Below, piece by piece: positions 22,548 to 33,680 of a stretch of 64,000 nucleotides of DNA; position 1 is the first letter of the stretch, and the number at the start of each line of letters is the position of its first letter. Origin of the DNA: Cycas panzhihuaensis. Its lineage: Eukaryota; Cycadophyta. The DNA lies in contig CM041465.1 of NCBI GenBank assembly GCA_023213395.1, positions 64,115,741-64,179,740 of the forward strand, written 5' to 3'. A program made the position numbers and the translations under genes. Under the pieces are notes generated by a model. The model ran no database searches. It was not told where the DNA came from and saw only the letters and a list, made by a program, of their open reading frames with translations.

Positions 22548-24640
22548 ATGGAAGGATTTCCTTTAGATAGGCATATCATGCCTATGTATCTGAATCATAT
22601 GAGCCTTCTGCCTCTTTCCAAGGGTCTACCCAAGAGAGTGAAGACCCTATCTTTTATCTGAGTGACTAAAAATACCCACAAGCCCACCATCTATCTACGC
22701 ATGAAGTAGAGGCTTCATCCCCTCTAGAGTTTCACTACTATAGTGGTGACTCTCATGAGGATCGTCCCATGTGATCTACTTCATAAGAGATTCTATCTAC
22801 CTCTTATGATCAAGCAGATACCCCTCATGTTGATGTGGCTAAAGCCCTTAGCCAATACTTCCAAGCTGCTAGTCTCCAACCACATCCCAAGTGGTTCGAG
22901 AGCATCTTGAAAAGCATTGCACTTCCTTCTTCTATATCCACCTTACCTCATCTATTCCATCCAACTCGTCTACCAAAGATGAGTTTACCTTTTGTCCTAT
23001 CTTCCTCTCCTCATGGCCCATGGTCCTTGAGGACCACCCAAGGTATGTCCTCTTCCCAACTTGGGTTGAGTATACCTCCTTTTAGTCAAATGACTAGACC
23101 TCCTATGACTATAATTTATCCACTGCCTGTTAGATCTAGAGGACATGTAGGCGTCCCTACTTCTAGCCCTATAGGGCCTAGCCCCACACACTCTTAAGTT
23201 TTGACTAGGGATTCTTCCCTTTATATGCCCCAAGGCTACACCTCTCAACCGTGGGGTCATGGCAAGGGAAACTCCCTTTTAGCTTATGGTATGGACCCTT
23301 TACACCCATATGGGGTCACACAACCCACAAGTAGCCTATATGGGTAAAACCTAGTTCCACACCCCTCTTTTCCATTCTCCTATGTCATACCTCATGTTGT
23401 GCCTTTATAAGGAGGACAAGCCACCTCCCCAGGCACTTTCTCTCAAGCTCCTTTCCAACAAGGATCATTTTCTCAAGGAGGGATGGGTCCCTTACCTCCA
23501 TCTGCTCCTATGTATATTCCTTCAAATGTGGGAATAGTGTCTTCTTACCAAGTAGGAGGAGGCCAATATCCCCTTTCAAACTAAACTCCCCAAGGAGGGT
23601 TTGGGAAACCTTGTCAACCTCCTCTTCTATCTCTCATTAATCCTATGGTCCAATCAAGGGCATGCCCCCTTATGGATTATAGATTTACACCCCTATCTAT
23701 TGAGGCACTAAGGGCCAACTTACCACCTTACCCTCTCGAGGTTCCCAAATTTGATAGGACCTCATCATAAAACCCAACAGAGCATGTTTGTAGCTTCTCT
23801 ATGGCATGTATCGATTACTGGGCCTATGACTATATCCTTATGAAACTCTTCCCATGATCCCTCCAAGGTGATGCCCTTAAGTGGTTCTATCACTTGCTAG
23901 CATATTCAATCTTTTCATTCTAACAACTTGTAGATGAATTTGTCAACTATTTTGACATAGCCCATCCTTTCGAGAGCAGAATAAAAGCCCTCTTGTCTCT
24001 TAAACAAGGTTATAATGAGATGAATCATGACTTTGTGAGATGCTTTTATGACCTTCTTCACTCTACAAAGGCAATGCTACCTGAGGAGCTGAAGAGGGAC
24101 CTTTTTATTAATGCTCTTCGCCTAGAAGTTCACGTTGAAGTCTTTAAAATGGGGGCAATAATGTGTGACTCTGCTATAGCCAAGTGCTTGGCGCTTGAGG
24201 CAATTGAGATCTAAGTTGAATTCAAGAAGGCTCTAAAGCCCTCACAATGATGTAAGACACCTCCACCACCCTAAGAGACTAAAATCCAATAGCCTACTAA
24301 GTCCTCTTCCCATCCGACTGAAAAGACTTTGGATCCTCTCACTTTTGCTATATGTTCCTTTGAACATACTATGAAGGAGCTCAAATTCCAAGCCCCTTCA
24401 TCCCCTACCTCACATAAACCAGTCCACCAAGCTCCTCAAGCCACTCCCCCTAAGGGTGGTAACACCCAACCTTCTCAAGTAAGAAATCTTGATTTCTCTC
24501 TGGAGAAGAAATGGTGTTCCATCCATGGGGAATATTTCTATGAAGATTCATAATGTTAGGCCCAACACCCTAGATCCACCCCACAATATGATTCTTCTCC
24601 CAAATGGCCATCTAGGCCTAAATTAAACTAACCAGTCCAT
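22548..24640 (+). pseudogene. B2 gag
   Basis: ATG 22548 (MEGFPLD) is shared with B1. An early frameshift leads into frame 2, which then continues through gag, protease and RT to 27130 with stops only. The N-terminal half is rich in Pro, Ser, Tyr and Gly. The Retrotrans_gag core is at 23936-24214 (FVNYFDIAHPFESRI, SLKQGYNEMNHDFVRCF, ELKRDLFINALRLEVHVEVF, AKCLALEAIEI). The knuckle-like WCSIHGEYFYEDS at 24512-24550 has lost its central His and carries a stop before the Cys. It should form the particle and bind RNA; this copy could not make a full protein. Confidence 0.82.
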
Positions 24641-25147
24641 AAGGATCCTTTCCCCAAGCACAAGGAATATAATTACAACAACCAACAAAAAGGTAACCGA
24701 AATAGAGGAGGATCCCCAAACCCTTGCCCTTCGCAAGCCAAAGGGAAGGGTGCAAGGAACTCATCCTCTTCCTCTAGTTTTCTCGACCATCACACTCCCT
24801 CACCTTCTCAATCCTAGAATAAGGGAAAGAAGGTTATCCAAATACTCAAGACCACATCATTATATGCCCTAACCCAGTCTCAAGTAGCTAAAGAGGTGAA
24901 TGATACCTCTTCTTCCACACCTTACCTCGATTCCTTTCTAAAAGTCCCTCTTCTAGAAGTCCCCCCACTCCCCAAGACCATTCCTGTATATCCCAATCGC
25001 TATGACTTTCAAAGTGCTCTTCCTCCACCTACCATGAAGGGGAAGCCCTTCTCTGTTGTCGATGACCTCCACACCATGGCCTCAAGGATGTCCATAATGG
25101 ATGTCTTAAGGAGCTGCCCTGAATAATATACACTCTTTTTAGAAGCC
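24641..25147 (+). pseudogene. B2 gag-protease linker
   Basis: Frame 2 continues with Pro/Ser/Lys-rich sequence (NYNNQQKGNRNRGGSPNP) and a segment around 24896-25126 (NDTSSSTPYLDSFLKVP, ALPPPTMKGKPFSVVDDLHT) that is also found in B1 and B3. No known domain recognised. Confidence 0.55.
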
Positions 25148-25580
25148 TTGGGATTGGGTGACATGTCTGTTCATGCCTTAGGTATCACCCCAAGTCATGA
25201 CCCCATCATCTGTTTCAACCTCAAGGATCTTCTGCCAACCGGTGAAAGGGAATGCCAATGGCATTTCCCCTTCACCATAACTATTGACACTCCCAATTGC
25301 ACTCTACGAAGAACCATTATGGACAATGGTTCTTCTATCAATGCCATGCCCTTGCACATAATGCAAGAGCTTGGCATATCAACCCTGGAGTTAGTTCCAT
25401 GGTGGTGTCAAGGCTATGATGGTAGCAAAAAGACACCCTTGGGATCAGTGTCCATCCCCCTCACTCTCAAGGACAAGACTATCCTCACAGATATTATAGT
25501 TCTTAACATCGACATCGATTATAACCTTTTGTTGGGTTGACCATGGCTTGACCAAATGAGAGCCGTGTGTTTGTCTCATT
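25148..25580 (+). pseudogene. B2 aspartic protease
   Basis: An uninterrupted 130-codon stretch contains LRRTIMDNGSSINAMPL, with the catalytic Asp at 25322-25324 in a D-N-G loop, then ELGISTLELVPW, PLGSVSIPLTLKDKTI and DIDYNLLLG, followed by a stop and PWLDQM. The loop and the closing LLG-x-PW are typical of Ty3/gypsy proteases; D-N-G instead of D-S/T-G is shared by all family B copies here and so looks like a family trait. The enzyme would process the gag-pol polyprotein. It is one of the best preserved parts of B2. Confidence 0.82.
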
Positions 25581-26640
25581 AGGGATAACTTAAATTCATC
25601 CATGAAGGATAAATGAGGGTCATCTCTTAGGAGTCTCATCCCACCAAGTAATCTTTCCAACCCTATCAAGTGACTTGTGATAAGGCCAAGGGCAATAAGG
25701 GCCCTTCCACCCAAGCTTTCACTTATTCCATAGACATCCTTGATTCGTCCCTTTTAGAAGAAGGTCCTTCATCTTCTTCCACCAATCTTATATGCTTCGC
25801 CCTCATTGGTATAGGGAGTTATTGGTACCTTACTATCCTTAGTGACGATGATTTTAATGGCAAGGATGAGGACCTTCTTTATCCTATATCCCTCCTAAAC
25901 ACTAGTAGGGAGCACTCTTTTCATTTCATGTCCCCACCTAAAACCCCTTCCTTAGAGGAAACCCATTTCCTTCTTGGGTAATATGTTCTTTCTCCTACCT
26001 ACTATGCAACCCCCAGCATCACCTTTTCTTCCACCTTATCACCTCCCCCTAGCAATGAGATGGAGCAACCTCTCATTATCCTCCATGAGGAGTTTCTTTC
26101 TCACTCTTCCGAAGAGTCTCCTGAGTGCATGGAGTGGTGGATAGATCGCTATAGCCCCACTACACCTTCTGCTTTACACTCCTCATCTTCTCAAAGCATG
26201 GTTATCCATGGGATAGACTATTTTGAGGATGATGAGGACTTAATCAAGCATCTATTAGGCTATGTGCCTAATTTCCCTTCTGGTCATCATAGGCTTAGTC
26301 ACCAGAAGGTCTTAGCTATTGGGTCATCTCTTGCCAACCCAAGTCCATCTCCTATCCTGGCCCCTCCTGTTGACCAAGCCTCCCTTCACTTTGAGGAAGG
26401 GAATGCTATGTGCATGGGGGCAACCAATGACATAGTCCTTGCCTCGTGTAAGGTCATAAAGTTTGGAGCAGAATGCTATCCTGATGAAATGAAGGAATAC
26501 ACCCTTCTGTTCTAGGAATTCTGACATGTCTTTGTGTGGGATTATTCTAATATGAAGGGAATAGACCCTTCTATCATTACTTACAATCTTACCACCATTT
26601 CAAGTGCTCACCCCATGTGTCTAAAATAACACCCTCTTCA
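25581..26640 (+). pseudogene. B2 protease-RT linker, function unknown
   Basis: Frame 2 remains mostly open (25670-25981 and 26060-26515). Segments such as SSSSTNLICFALIGIGSYWY and CMEWWIDRYSPTTPS precede CMGATNDIVLASCKVIKFG. The last leads to the conserved entry of RT (EYTLLF, then DYSNMKGIDPSI). No enzymatic domain is recognised; long linkers here are usual in Tat-type elements. Its first part is also present in B1 and B3, upstream of their pol deletion. Confidence 0.6.
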
Positions 26641-27200
26641 TCCCAAACCTTCAGCTACCATCAAGATGGAAGTTGAAAAACTCCTACATGCAAGGTTAAT
26701 CACTTCTATCGAATACCCCAAGTGGGTATCCAACATTGTCCTAGTTACCAAAAAGAATGGGATAATTAGGATATATATTGATTTTCATGACATCAATAAT
26801 GCATGTCCTAAGGATAACTTCCTACTCCCCTTCATCGATCAAATCATTGATCGAATTATCAGTTTTGAAGTCATGTCCTTAACGGATGGCTTCTTAGGAT
26901 ATAACCAAATCCAAATTTCTCCTAAAGAATACCACAAGATGGCCTTCACTACCCCTTGGGGCACCTTCGCCTATAAGCCGATGCCCTTTAGGATAAAGAA
27001 TGTAGGCACCACCTATCAAAGGGCGATGCAATTCATCTTTCATGACTTTATTAATAAAACCTTAGAGGTTTTCATGGATGATATGATGGGTCTCTCACAC
27101 ATTAGGACCCACCATCCTTCTGATTTATGAACCATCTTCACATGATGTCACAAATACCATATAAGCCTGAACCCTCTCAAATGTGTATTTGTTGTAATAG
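26641..27200 (+). pseudogene. B2 reverse transcriptase
   Basis: Open from 26666 to 27130 in frame 2: EVEKLLHARLI, YPKWVSNIVLVTKKNG, FHDINNACPKDNFLLP, IDQIID, LTDGFLGYNQIQI, KMAFTTPWGTFAYKPMPF, YQRAM and EVFMDDMMG. FMDD, with the two catalytic Asp residues, is at 27071-27082. The Asp expected before GFxGYNQI is kept (LTDGF). The order and motifs are those of Ty3/gypsy RT. After 27130 a frameshift and stops begin. It would copy element RNA to DNA; absent in B1 and B3. Confidence 0.88.
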
Positions 27201-27900
27201 TTGGCAAACTCCTTGGCTTCCTTGTCTCAAAGTAAGGAATCTAAATTGACCTCAACAAAGTCAAGGCCATCCTTGACATACCGCCTCCTAAGACCCAATG
27301 ACAAATTAAGTCATTCTTAGGTAGGCTAGGATTTCTTAGGCATTTCCTGGCAAAATTTTCCATAAATGAGAAACCCCTTACCAATCTGTTAAAGAAAGGA
27401 GCCCTACTTGTTTGGTCTTCAAAGGCCCAGCAAGCCTTTGAAGAGCTCAAGGAAGCCCTCACTTTTGCCCCAACATTAGTGCCCCCTCTCTTTAACAGAC
27501 CATTTATTCTCTACACTTCAGCTACTGATGAGTCCTTGGGTGCTATGTTAGCCCAAGAGAATGATTTAGGAACTAAAAGGGTCATTTATTTTATCAACCA
27601 CACTCTCATGGCTGTTCAACTTAATTACTCTCATGTCGAGAAGTAGTGCCTTTCCTTGGTCCACACTACCAAGAAGTTTAGGCACTACTTGCTTGGGAAC
27701 ACTACTCAGGTGATTGTCTAATCAAATCCCCTGAGATACTTGTTGACTTGATTTGACCTAACAGGTAGGATTGGCAAGTGGGTCATCCTCCTTCAAGAGT
27801 TTGATCTATGAATCATCAACAAGAAATTGAAGAAAGGGATGGTGGTGTCTAAGTAACTTGCCGACACACTAATCCCAAATCCCTCTCGTACTCCTGTCGA
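27201..27900 (+). pseudogene. B2 RT connection and first RNase H
   Basis: After the frameshift: FLGRLGFLRHFLAKFSINEK, then PLTNLLKKGA, then the RNase H start FNRPFILYTSATDESLGAML at about 27490-27550 and the tail VIYFINHTLMAVQLNYSHVE. This is the RT_RNaseH_2 type domain joined to gypsy RT. The first catalytic Asp position, normally in the D of Y-x-D, reads Tyr-Thr-Ser, so it is probably lost. Stops interrupt the end. Confidence 0.72.
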
Positions 27901-29215
27901 TGATTCCTTGCCTAATGAGCCTATTTTAGCCATTCAAGATTCTCCTCCTTATCCACTTGCTGATAGGGAGTGGTATGGAGACATTGTGTGATACCTCGCT
28001 GAGCAACAATATCGTCCCAAAGCCAATGACAAGGTTAAGTCATGTATTCAAGCTATTGCTAGGCAATACTTTCTCATAGAAGAAGTATTGTACAAGAGAT
28101 CCTTTGATGGGATCCTTCTCTACTACATTAGCCCTAATGAAGTGAACTGAATACTTTGTGAATGCCACAACGGCATTTGTAGGGGTCATTTTGGGGGCCA
28201 ATCCATGGCCCAAAGGATCCTTCACATGGGGTACTATTGGCTATCCCTCTTTAAGGATGCCAACACTTATGCTTGAGATGTTGATGGTGCCAAGAGCATA
28301 CCAACATCAGCCACTTGCCTTCGAGGCTCTTCATCCTGTCATATCTCCATGGCCCTTCTCCCAATGGGGGTTGGACCTTATTGGAGCCATATCCCCACCT
28401 TCTTCATTACAACACAAGTTCATCTTGACTGTGATGGAGTACTTTACCAAATAGGCTAAAGTAATCTCTTTGTCTTCTACTTCTAACAAGATGATAGCCA
28501 CCTTCATCTATCAATACATCATTTGTCATTTTGGAGTCCTCGACGTCCTGATCATGGATAATGGAACTCTTTTCTGTAATAAAGAGATGGATGAGCTTTG
28601 TGAGAAATTTAAAATTTCTCACAAAACCTCCTCTCCCTATTACCCTTGGGCCAACGGGCAAGTTGAGTCATTTAACAAAACCCTTATAAATATCTTAAAG
28701 AAAACCATCGCCTAATCTCAAAAAGATTGGCACCTCCAACTCCCTTCTGCATATGGGCATATCACATATCTATCCGCATAACTACGAGAATGACCCCTTT
28801 CTCCCTAGTATACGAAACATAGGTAGTTCTCCCATCGAAGATCAAGATCCCTTCCTTATGAGTTTTCCTTCGGGGTCTTATCGGTGAAGAGTCTCTCTGC
28901 CAGACTTACCTCCTAGACCTCAAGGCCTTAGACGAGAGATGCTTGATTGCTTACTAAGTGAATCTCACTTCTAAAGCTAGGGAAAAAAGGATGTATGACA
29001 AGTGCCTTTGCCCCTGCCCTTTACATCTTAGGGACCACACCCTCAAATTGGAATATCTTCATGATCACTTATCCAAATTCGAACCTAAATGGGTTGTCCC
29101 CTTTGACATTCTCGGGAGCCTCGATAACGATACTTACAAGGTCGCAACCTTGGAAGGTGTTGAATTTGAGAAAGCTATTAGTAGAAAGTTTCTAAATAAA
29201 TTTTACGTGTGACCA
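27901..29215 (+). pseudogene. B2 integrase with intact DD35E
   Basis: Zinc-binding region around 28158-28330 (CHNGICRGHFGG, AQRILHMGYYWLSLFKDA). Core: FSQWGLDLIG with Asp at 28374-28376, DVLIMDNGTLF with Asp at 28557-28559 and NGQVESFNKTL with Glu at 28665-28667. All three lie in the same frame and the last two are 36 codons apart (DD35E). One TAG at 28452 replaces Trp between the first two. A later frameshift leads to the C-terminal KWVVPFDILGSLDNDTYKVA at about 29085-29212, a GPY/F module with Gly changed to Val. No chromodomain follows, consistent with a non-chromovirus lineage. It would insert the element copy into DNA. Confidence 0.85.
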
Positions 29216-29934
29216 TCTCTATCCCTGCATAGATTAGGCACACCTCTCTCTCTCTCTCTTTTCTCTGAAATGAGCCTAAACTACCACCCTAAGTGTGCCC
29301 CCATTCCTCTTAATCACAAGTGGAATGATGATTTAGGGTAGCCTACTCACTCCTTTTGGGTTCCTCCCATGGGACCTCTTGTTCCCCTTTCCTTAGGGGC
29401 CTTGTCCTCCTAATTGGGTATGTTGTCCATGTCACTCCTAAGCTTGGAAATACTCCCCAACTAGGATGGTATACTAGAGTATTATTACTCCCTTTCCTGT
29501 TAGTGCTTCCTTTGCATACTCTGTTATGCTCCTACGACGGACATGCACGGCCCCCTATCTCCTAGCCCTGCATATGCCTATCATTGATACACATGGTGAT
29601 TGTATATACCTACTAAGAGTGTGGTCCTGCATGAAAGGAAGTATGCATAACTCAAATAGTCCTATAACATAAATCATATAGCAAGCAATCAAAACCATCA
29701 CGATCCATGACTCCTCATGTACCTATGCACCCATATACATGTATACATATACATGTATACATAAACATATATATGAAAGAAAATACAACACAATATATCA
29801 TCATGTATCATCACACACCATCATATGTCAAAAGGGGTGCCAGTGGCCCCGTCTATATACATAAAAATCATAATGTGTCATATCATATAAATGGTATGGT
29901 ATATCATCCATGGGAAGTTGGATCCTTGTAGGGA
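29216..29934 (+). other. B2 region after integrase, no gene
   Basis: A CT-rich run (29240-29262) is followed by AGCCTAAACTACCACCC, present also in B1 and B3. A 14-bp tandem duplication (ATATACATGTATAC) lies at 29733-29760. The stretch continues beyond the copia insertion at 37558. No sense ORF is conserved; it corresponds to the 3' side of the antisense PMD gene. Confidence 0.6.
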
Positions 29935-29939
29935 GGAGT
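29935..29939. repeat. Left target-site duplication of the copia element (GGAGT)
   Basis: GGAGT is repeated exactly at 37553-37557. The undisturbed site, with GGAGT once, is present in B3 (46349-46353, read on minus) and B1 (11096-11100). Confidence 0.95.
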
Positions 29940-30237
29940 TGAAAAGGGTTAATGACATAAGGTCATTACATTAGTTGATTATTTCGAAAAAGGGTCTTAA
30001 GTGAACTTTAAATTAGATCACTTAAGTGAAATACACTTTCAGGTACATTATGTGTAATTTCATTTCACCTAACTCAAATGCTCCCTCTCTCAATATAAAA
30101 GTAAAGCTCAATGGAGGAGATTCATTCTTTACCTCCCCATTTTGTGAGAGCTACTTTCTTTCTCTCAAGTCTCTCTTACTCCCATGTTTGCCTTTGTGTT
30201 TAGTGCATGGAGATGAAGGATAGATCCACTCTTTTCA
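29940..30237 (+). repeat. Copia 5' LTR
   Basis: 298 bp, TGAAAAGGGTTAATG to CCACTCTTTTCA. A TATA box (TATAAAA) lies at 30094-30100, and an inverted repeat AATGACATAAGGTCATT spans 29950-29966. Identical in length to 37255-37552. Confidence 0.95.
30094..30100 (+). promoter_or_regulatory. TATA box of copia 5' LTR
   Basis: TATAAAA in the middle of the LTR, unchanged in the 3' LTR (37409-37415). Transcription would start some 25-35 bp downstream. Confidence 0.7.
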
Positions 30238-30239
30238 TG

Positions 30240-30251
30240 TGGTATCAGAGC
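30240..30251 (+). other. Copia primer-binding site, initiator Met-tRNA
   Basis: TGGTATCAGAGC starts two bases after the LTR. It is the reverse complement of GCTCTGATACCA, the 3' end of plant initiator methionine tRNA, the usual primer of plant copia elements. Confidence 0.92.
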
Positions 30252-32313
30252 TTGCTTCCTTCATATTCCCCACTTGCACTTGTAATGGAGCCATCACTTC
30301 CTTCTTCCCCACAATCCATGTGGTGAAGGAGATTGTGAAAGTCAATTTAGAAATATTTTGAAGTTATTATGATAGCATATTTTGTATTGTTTGCTTTTCC
30401 TTTCTCTTTTGCAGGTTTGGAAGCATAATACAAGGAGTTGTAAGGCCCAAGGATTTCAATCCTTTGCTGGCCATCCATGCTATCTCATTCTTCTTTTTCT
30501 TTTCCCTTTTTTGTCCATTTAACAAGGGGAAATGTCAAATTTTTCCAAAGATTTAGAAGAATGATTGTAAGGGGAGTTTTTACACATTTTTTTAAAAAAA
30601 TTGTGAGCCATTTAAAATATTTATCATTGTATGCTCTCACCTTGCCCATATTGGGATCCTGGTGATCAAAAAATGATGGAAATTTCATATGGTATCATGT
30701 GCTAATGAGATATTAGCAAGCTGAAATTTCTGCAGAAATACAATTTGATTACTGAACTTCACAGGTATGCAAAATCTTCTACAGAGATCCAATTGAAGTG
30801 ATTCCAATTATCCAAGATGGGGCTCTAAGTCTACTTTCCAGTGCAATAACCAACACCTAATTTGGATGTCGTATGAGGAAGTTATTGCTGTTTTAGTGAA
30901 TAGCAGTTATTTTTAGTAAGAATTCTGGAAAAATATAATTTCCTAACTTTGCGGGACTGTCAAAAACTTTCCAGAACTCATTTGGACCTAATTATACTTC
31001 CTAAAGATGAAGCTCTGAGTCTAGTTTGCAGCACAAAAATCGGCACTCCATTTCAACATCGTGGGAGAAAGTTATTGCAGATTTAGTGAGGAGTACTTTT
31101 TTTTGTATTAACAAAAAAAAGAAAAAAAGTGAAGAAAATTTCTTCCTTTTTATAAGGCTTAAAAGCCTATTGTAAAAGTGAAAAAAAAACACCTGGATCA
31201 GAGCAATATTCGGTGTCCTCACTCACTTATTAGCATTGCATTTCAGCACTCTAAAATCACCCAAAGCAAGTACTCCAAAGACACTTCAAACAAGCACTTC
31301 AAGCAAGCACTCCAAAAGCACTCCAAGCAAGTATTATTTTCAATTAAATGTACGTTTGATGCAATTCGATAATCTTTTCACTCTTCCTAAAAGGAACACA
31401 TCACGTACGCTATTTTCCACCATCTTGTACCTATTCACACACTCGCCAAGGTTGAGATACCTTGGTTGGCAGAATGCCGTGCCATAAAGGAGGTGTGGGT
31501 TTCAAGTTGGGACTAGACTAAACCGGAATATTGGTGAGGTTTGGTTAGCCATACCATCGTGCCTCAATCAGGGATCATCCTGATAACCAACCGAGAAAAC
31601 TGAAACTTTAATACAAGATTAAAATATACCCAATCCAATATCTGTCATAGCCATGGGTATGCATGTACCACTCTTTAGAGGAGGTATATAGCTGCTCATT
31701 GGTGAACTGGGTGAGGATTGGGAGTACCTGGGCTCTGTTGTGACTTGGATTTCATCACCAAGCATAATTGCGGGTATCGTGGGTGAAGGCCAAATTAATT
31801 CTACTAGAAGCCTAGGCATCCCTTCAACAACCTCAACTACACGTTGGACACAAGTTAGAGGTTATTGGGTTGATTACGCATCCTACATTCGAGTTTCAAG
31901 TTGTGTAAACCCAATGATGTCAACTTCTACATTGGCCTACAATCTTGTATATTGATCACTTACTTATTTGTAAAAAGTGATCCATAGTGTAATCACAACC
32001 ATAGTGCTTCTCATATTCCTGCTGCGTTAGGTTAATATTTGCCACAAGTGTTAGTGGCTAATTTTTATCATAGTGCTTCTCATATTCCTGCTGCGTCAGG
32101 TTAATATTTGTCACAAGTGTTGGTGACTTTTCTCTAAGTTGCTCCCTTCATCTTTGAGCAACCATTCTCACTTCTTCTTCCTTCTTCTACACTACTTCAT
32201 TACATTTCCCATTTGTAAATAGTGATCGGTCATTTATTGCCATCACTTTTATAGTCCCTTGTTCATTTCTTCCCTTCTAAAAAGACACAATATCTTCACA
32301 GTTCAAGCAAAAT
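30252..32313 (+). other. Long copia leader with internal duplications, no gene
   Basis: About 2.06 kb lie between PBS and gag. Two diverged copies of a unit of about 190 bp occupy roughly 30719-30909 and 30920-31098 (shared GCTCTRAGTCTA and GAAAGTTATTGC-like segments). Near-exact 58-bp copies start at 32000 and 32069. CACTCCAAGCAAG-like short repeats lie at 31260-31335. Open frames are short and not gag-like. A role as packaging or leader sequence is inference. Confidence 0.6.
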
Positions 32314-33233
32314 GTGAATTGCATTCTAAAAGAGAAAGAAAATTGGGACATGTGGTTCACTGGTGTCAGAAATGCTGCAAAGTATGAAGGTCTATGGAGA
32401 GATCACTTACAACCTACACCACCTGTTGCAGTTACAGCTACCACAACTGCTTCAGGAGGTGCCCCAATTGCTCCCATGGCAGAGCTAAACGCCAATGGGA
32501 ACTTGATGATGATAAAATCTGTGCAGGGATATTGCTTGTCACTGATTATTCCCTACATAATCTCATTGATGAAGCTGTACATGATACAGCATGGAAAGTT
32601 CTTGAAGTTCTTAAGAAGAACTTTGACACTAAATCAGACTTAGAATTTGTTCACCTAGTGCTGAAGATGAATAGATTGAAAATGCAGAAAGGACATGCAA
32701 GTGAGACAATCAATCTCCTTCGTCCAATCAAGCAAGCCATTGATAAAGATTTTAAAACTCAATGCATTACATGGGCTTTCTTGATTCAGTCATGTCTCCA
32801 TATCCCAGATTATAAAAATCTATTGGGAAGTCTTCAGTCCAGTGGAACTTTGAAGACCCTAAACTTTGAGGATCTTGCTGATAAGTTCATTGAATTTGAT
32901 AAGACCTTTGATACCAACTTTGCCACTACATCAGATCCAATTGATGATGCTTTTGAAGTGGAAGAAGATCTTTGTTACACCAAAAATCAAGGTCAATACT
33001 CTCGTAGAGGCGGTAGTTCCCGTGGAAGAGGAAGAGGTAGACAACAAGGACAACGTCCTCTTAGTCAACAGGCTCCTCAATTCCAACAAAAACAGTCTCA
33101 AGGCCAAGGCCAAAATAATCAACCTGGACCTAGATCCAATAATCAGAGATAATCCAAAAACCTAATACTTGACCGGAAATCAAACAATCGTGTGCAAAAG
33201 GTGTAATAGAAGAGGACATTATGCCAAAATTGC
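32314..33233 (+). pseudogene. Copia gag
   Basis: Begins near 32314 in frame 1 (ENWDMWFTGVRNAAKYEGLW), shifts near 32490 into frame 3 (WELDDDKICAGILLV, DTAWKVLEVLKKNFDTKS, LKMNRLKMQKGHASETINLL) and ends in a Gly/Arg/Gln-rich tail (RGGSSRGRGRGRQQGQ) with a stop at 33150-33152. This is the UBN2-type gag of plant copia elements. A CCHC knuckle CKRCNRRGHYAKI lies at 33193-33231 in frame 1; its last Cys (33231-33233) is in another frame because of a 1-base indel. The in-frame initiator is unclear: ATG 32312 is followed at once by TGA. Confidence 0.82.
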
Positions 33234-33680
33234 GAATCGCCACCAACAAACTACCAAGTTATCAACAGTGCCATGGTGCACATAATGTTGATAATACTTC
33301 TTTTGAAGATGCTTTTGGTGGAACGCAATTTGCTCATGCACACCTTCAAAGAATTGGGACCACTTCATCAAATGTTGTTGATAGATCCACTAAGTATATT
33401 GAGGCTCATTGTGGCTTTGCTTATTCACTTTTGCCTTCACCACTTGGAGTTGCAAATAGTGCTACCTCAAATACTTCATCGTGGATCATGGATACTGGAG
33501 CAACACAACACATGACTTGTCATCGCCAGTTCTTTCAAGATTTTGACTCTAAAGTTCGTGATGTTGTACACATGGCTGACAAATCATCTCAGCCAGTCGA
33601 AGGACTTGGAACTGTTTGCCTGAAACTCCAGGCCTTCCAGATTTTACACTTGTTGATGTTTTATATATTCCTACTCTGAA
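33221..33680 (+). pseudogene. Copia aspartic protease
   Basis: Frame 2: SSWIMDTGATQHMTCHRQFF with the catalytic D-T-G-A at 33491-33502, then VHMADKSSQPVEGLGTV. This is the standard copia protease loop and flap region. After about 33615 the frame moves to frame 1 (FTLVDVLYIPTLKQNLLSL). It would cut the gag-pol polyprotein. The active-site loop is intact, but the surrounding frame is broken. Confidence 0.88.

Noticed and set aside
29085-29212. Chromodomain at the end of B2 integrase
   Set aside because: Only a GPY/F-like KWVVPF segment and a short tail are present; no chromodomain motif follows. Consistent with Tat rather than chromovirus.
31740-31955. Possible gene in the copia leader (71 codons) and the opposite frame 31619-31819
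   Set aside because: Short, opposed open frames without a recognisable domain and outside the gag-pol order; no evidence of coding.
30252-32313. Another nested insertion inside the copia leader
   Set aside because: The duplications lack terminal repeats, target duplications or transposase-like coding that I could see; kept as leader sequence with an open question.
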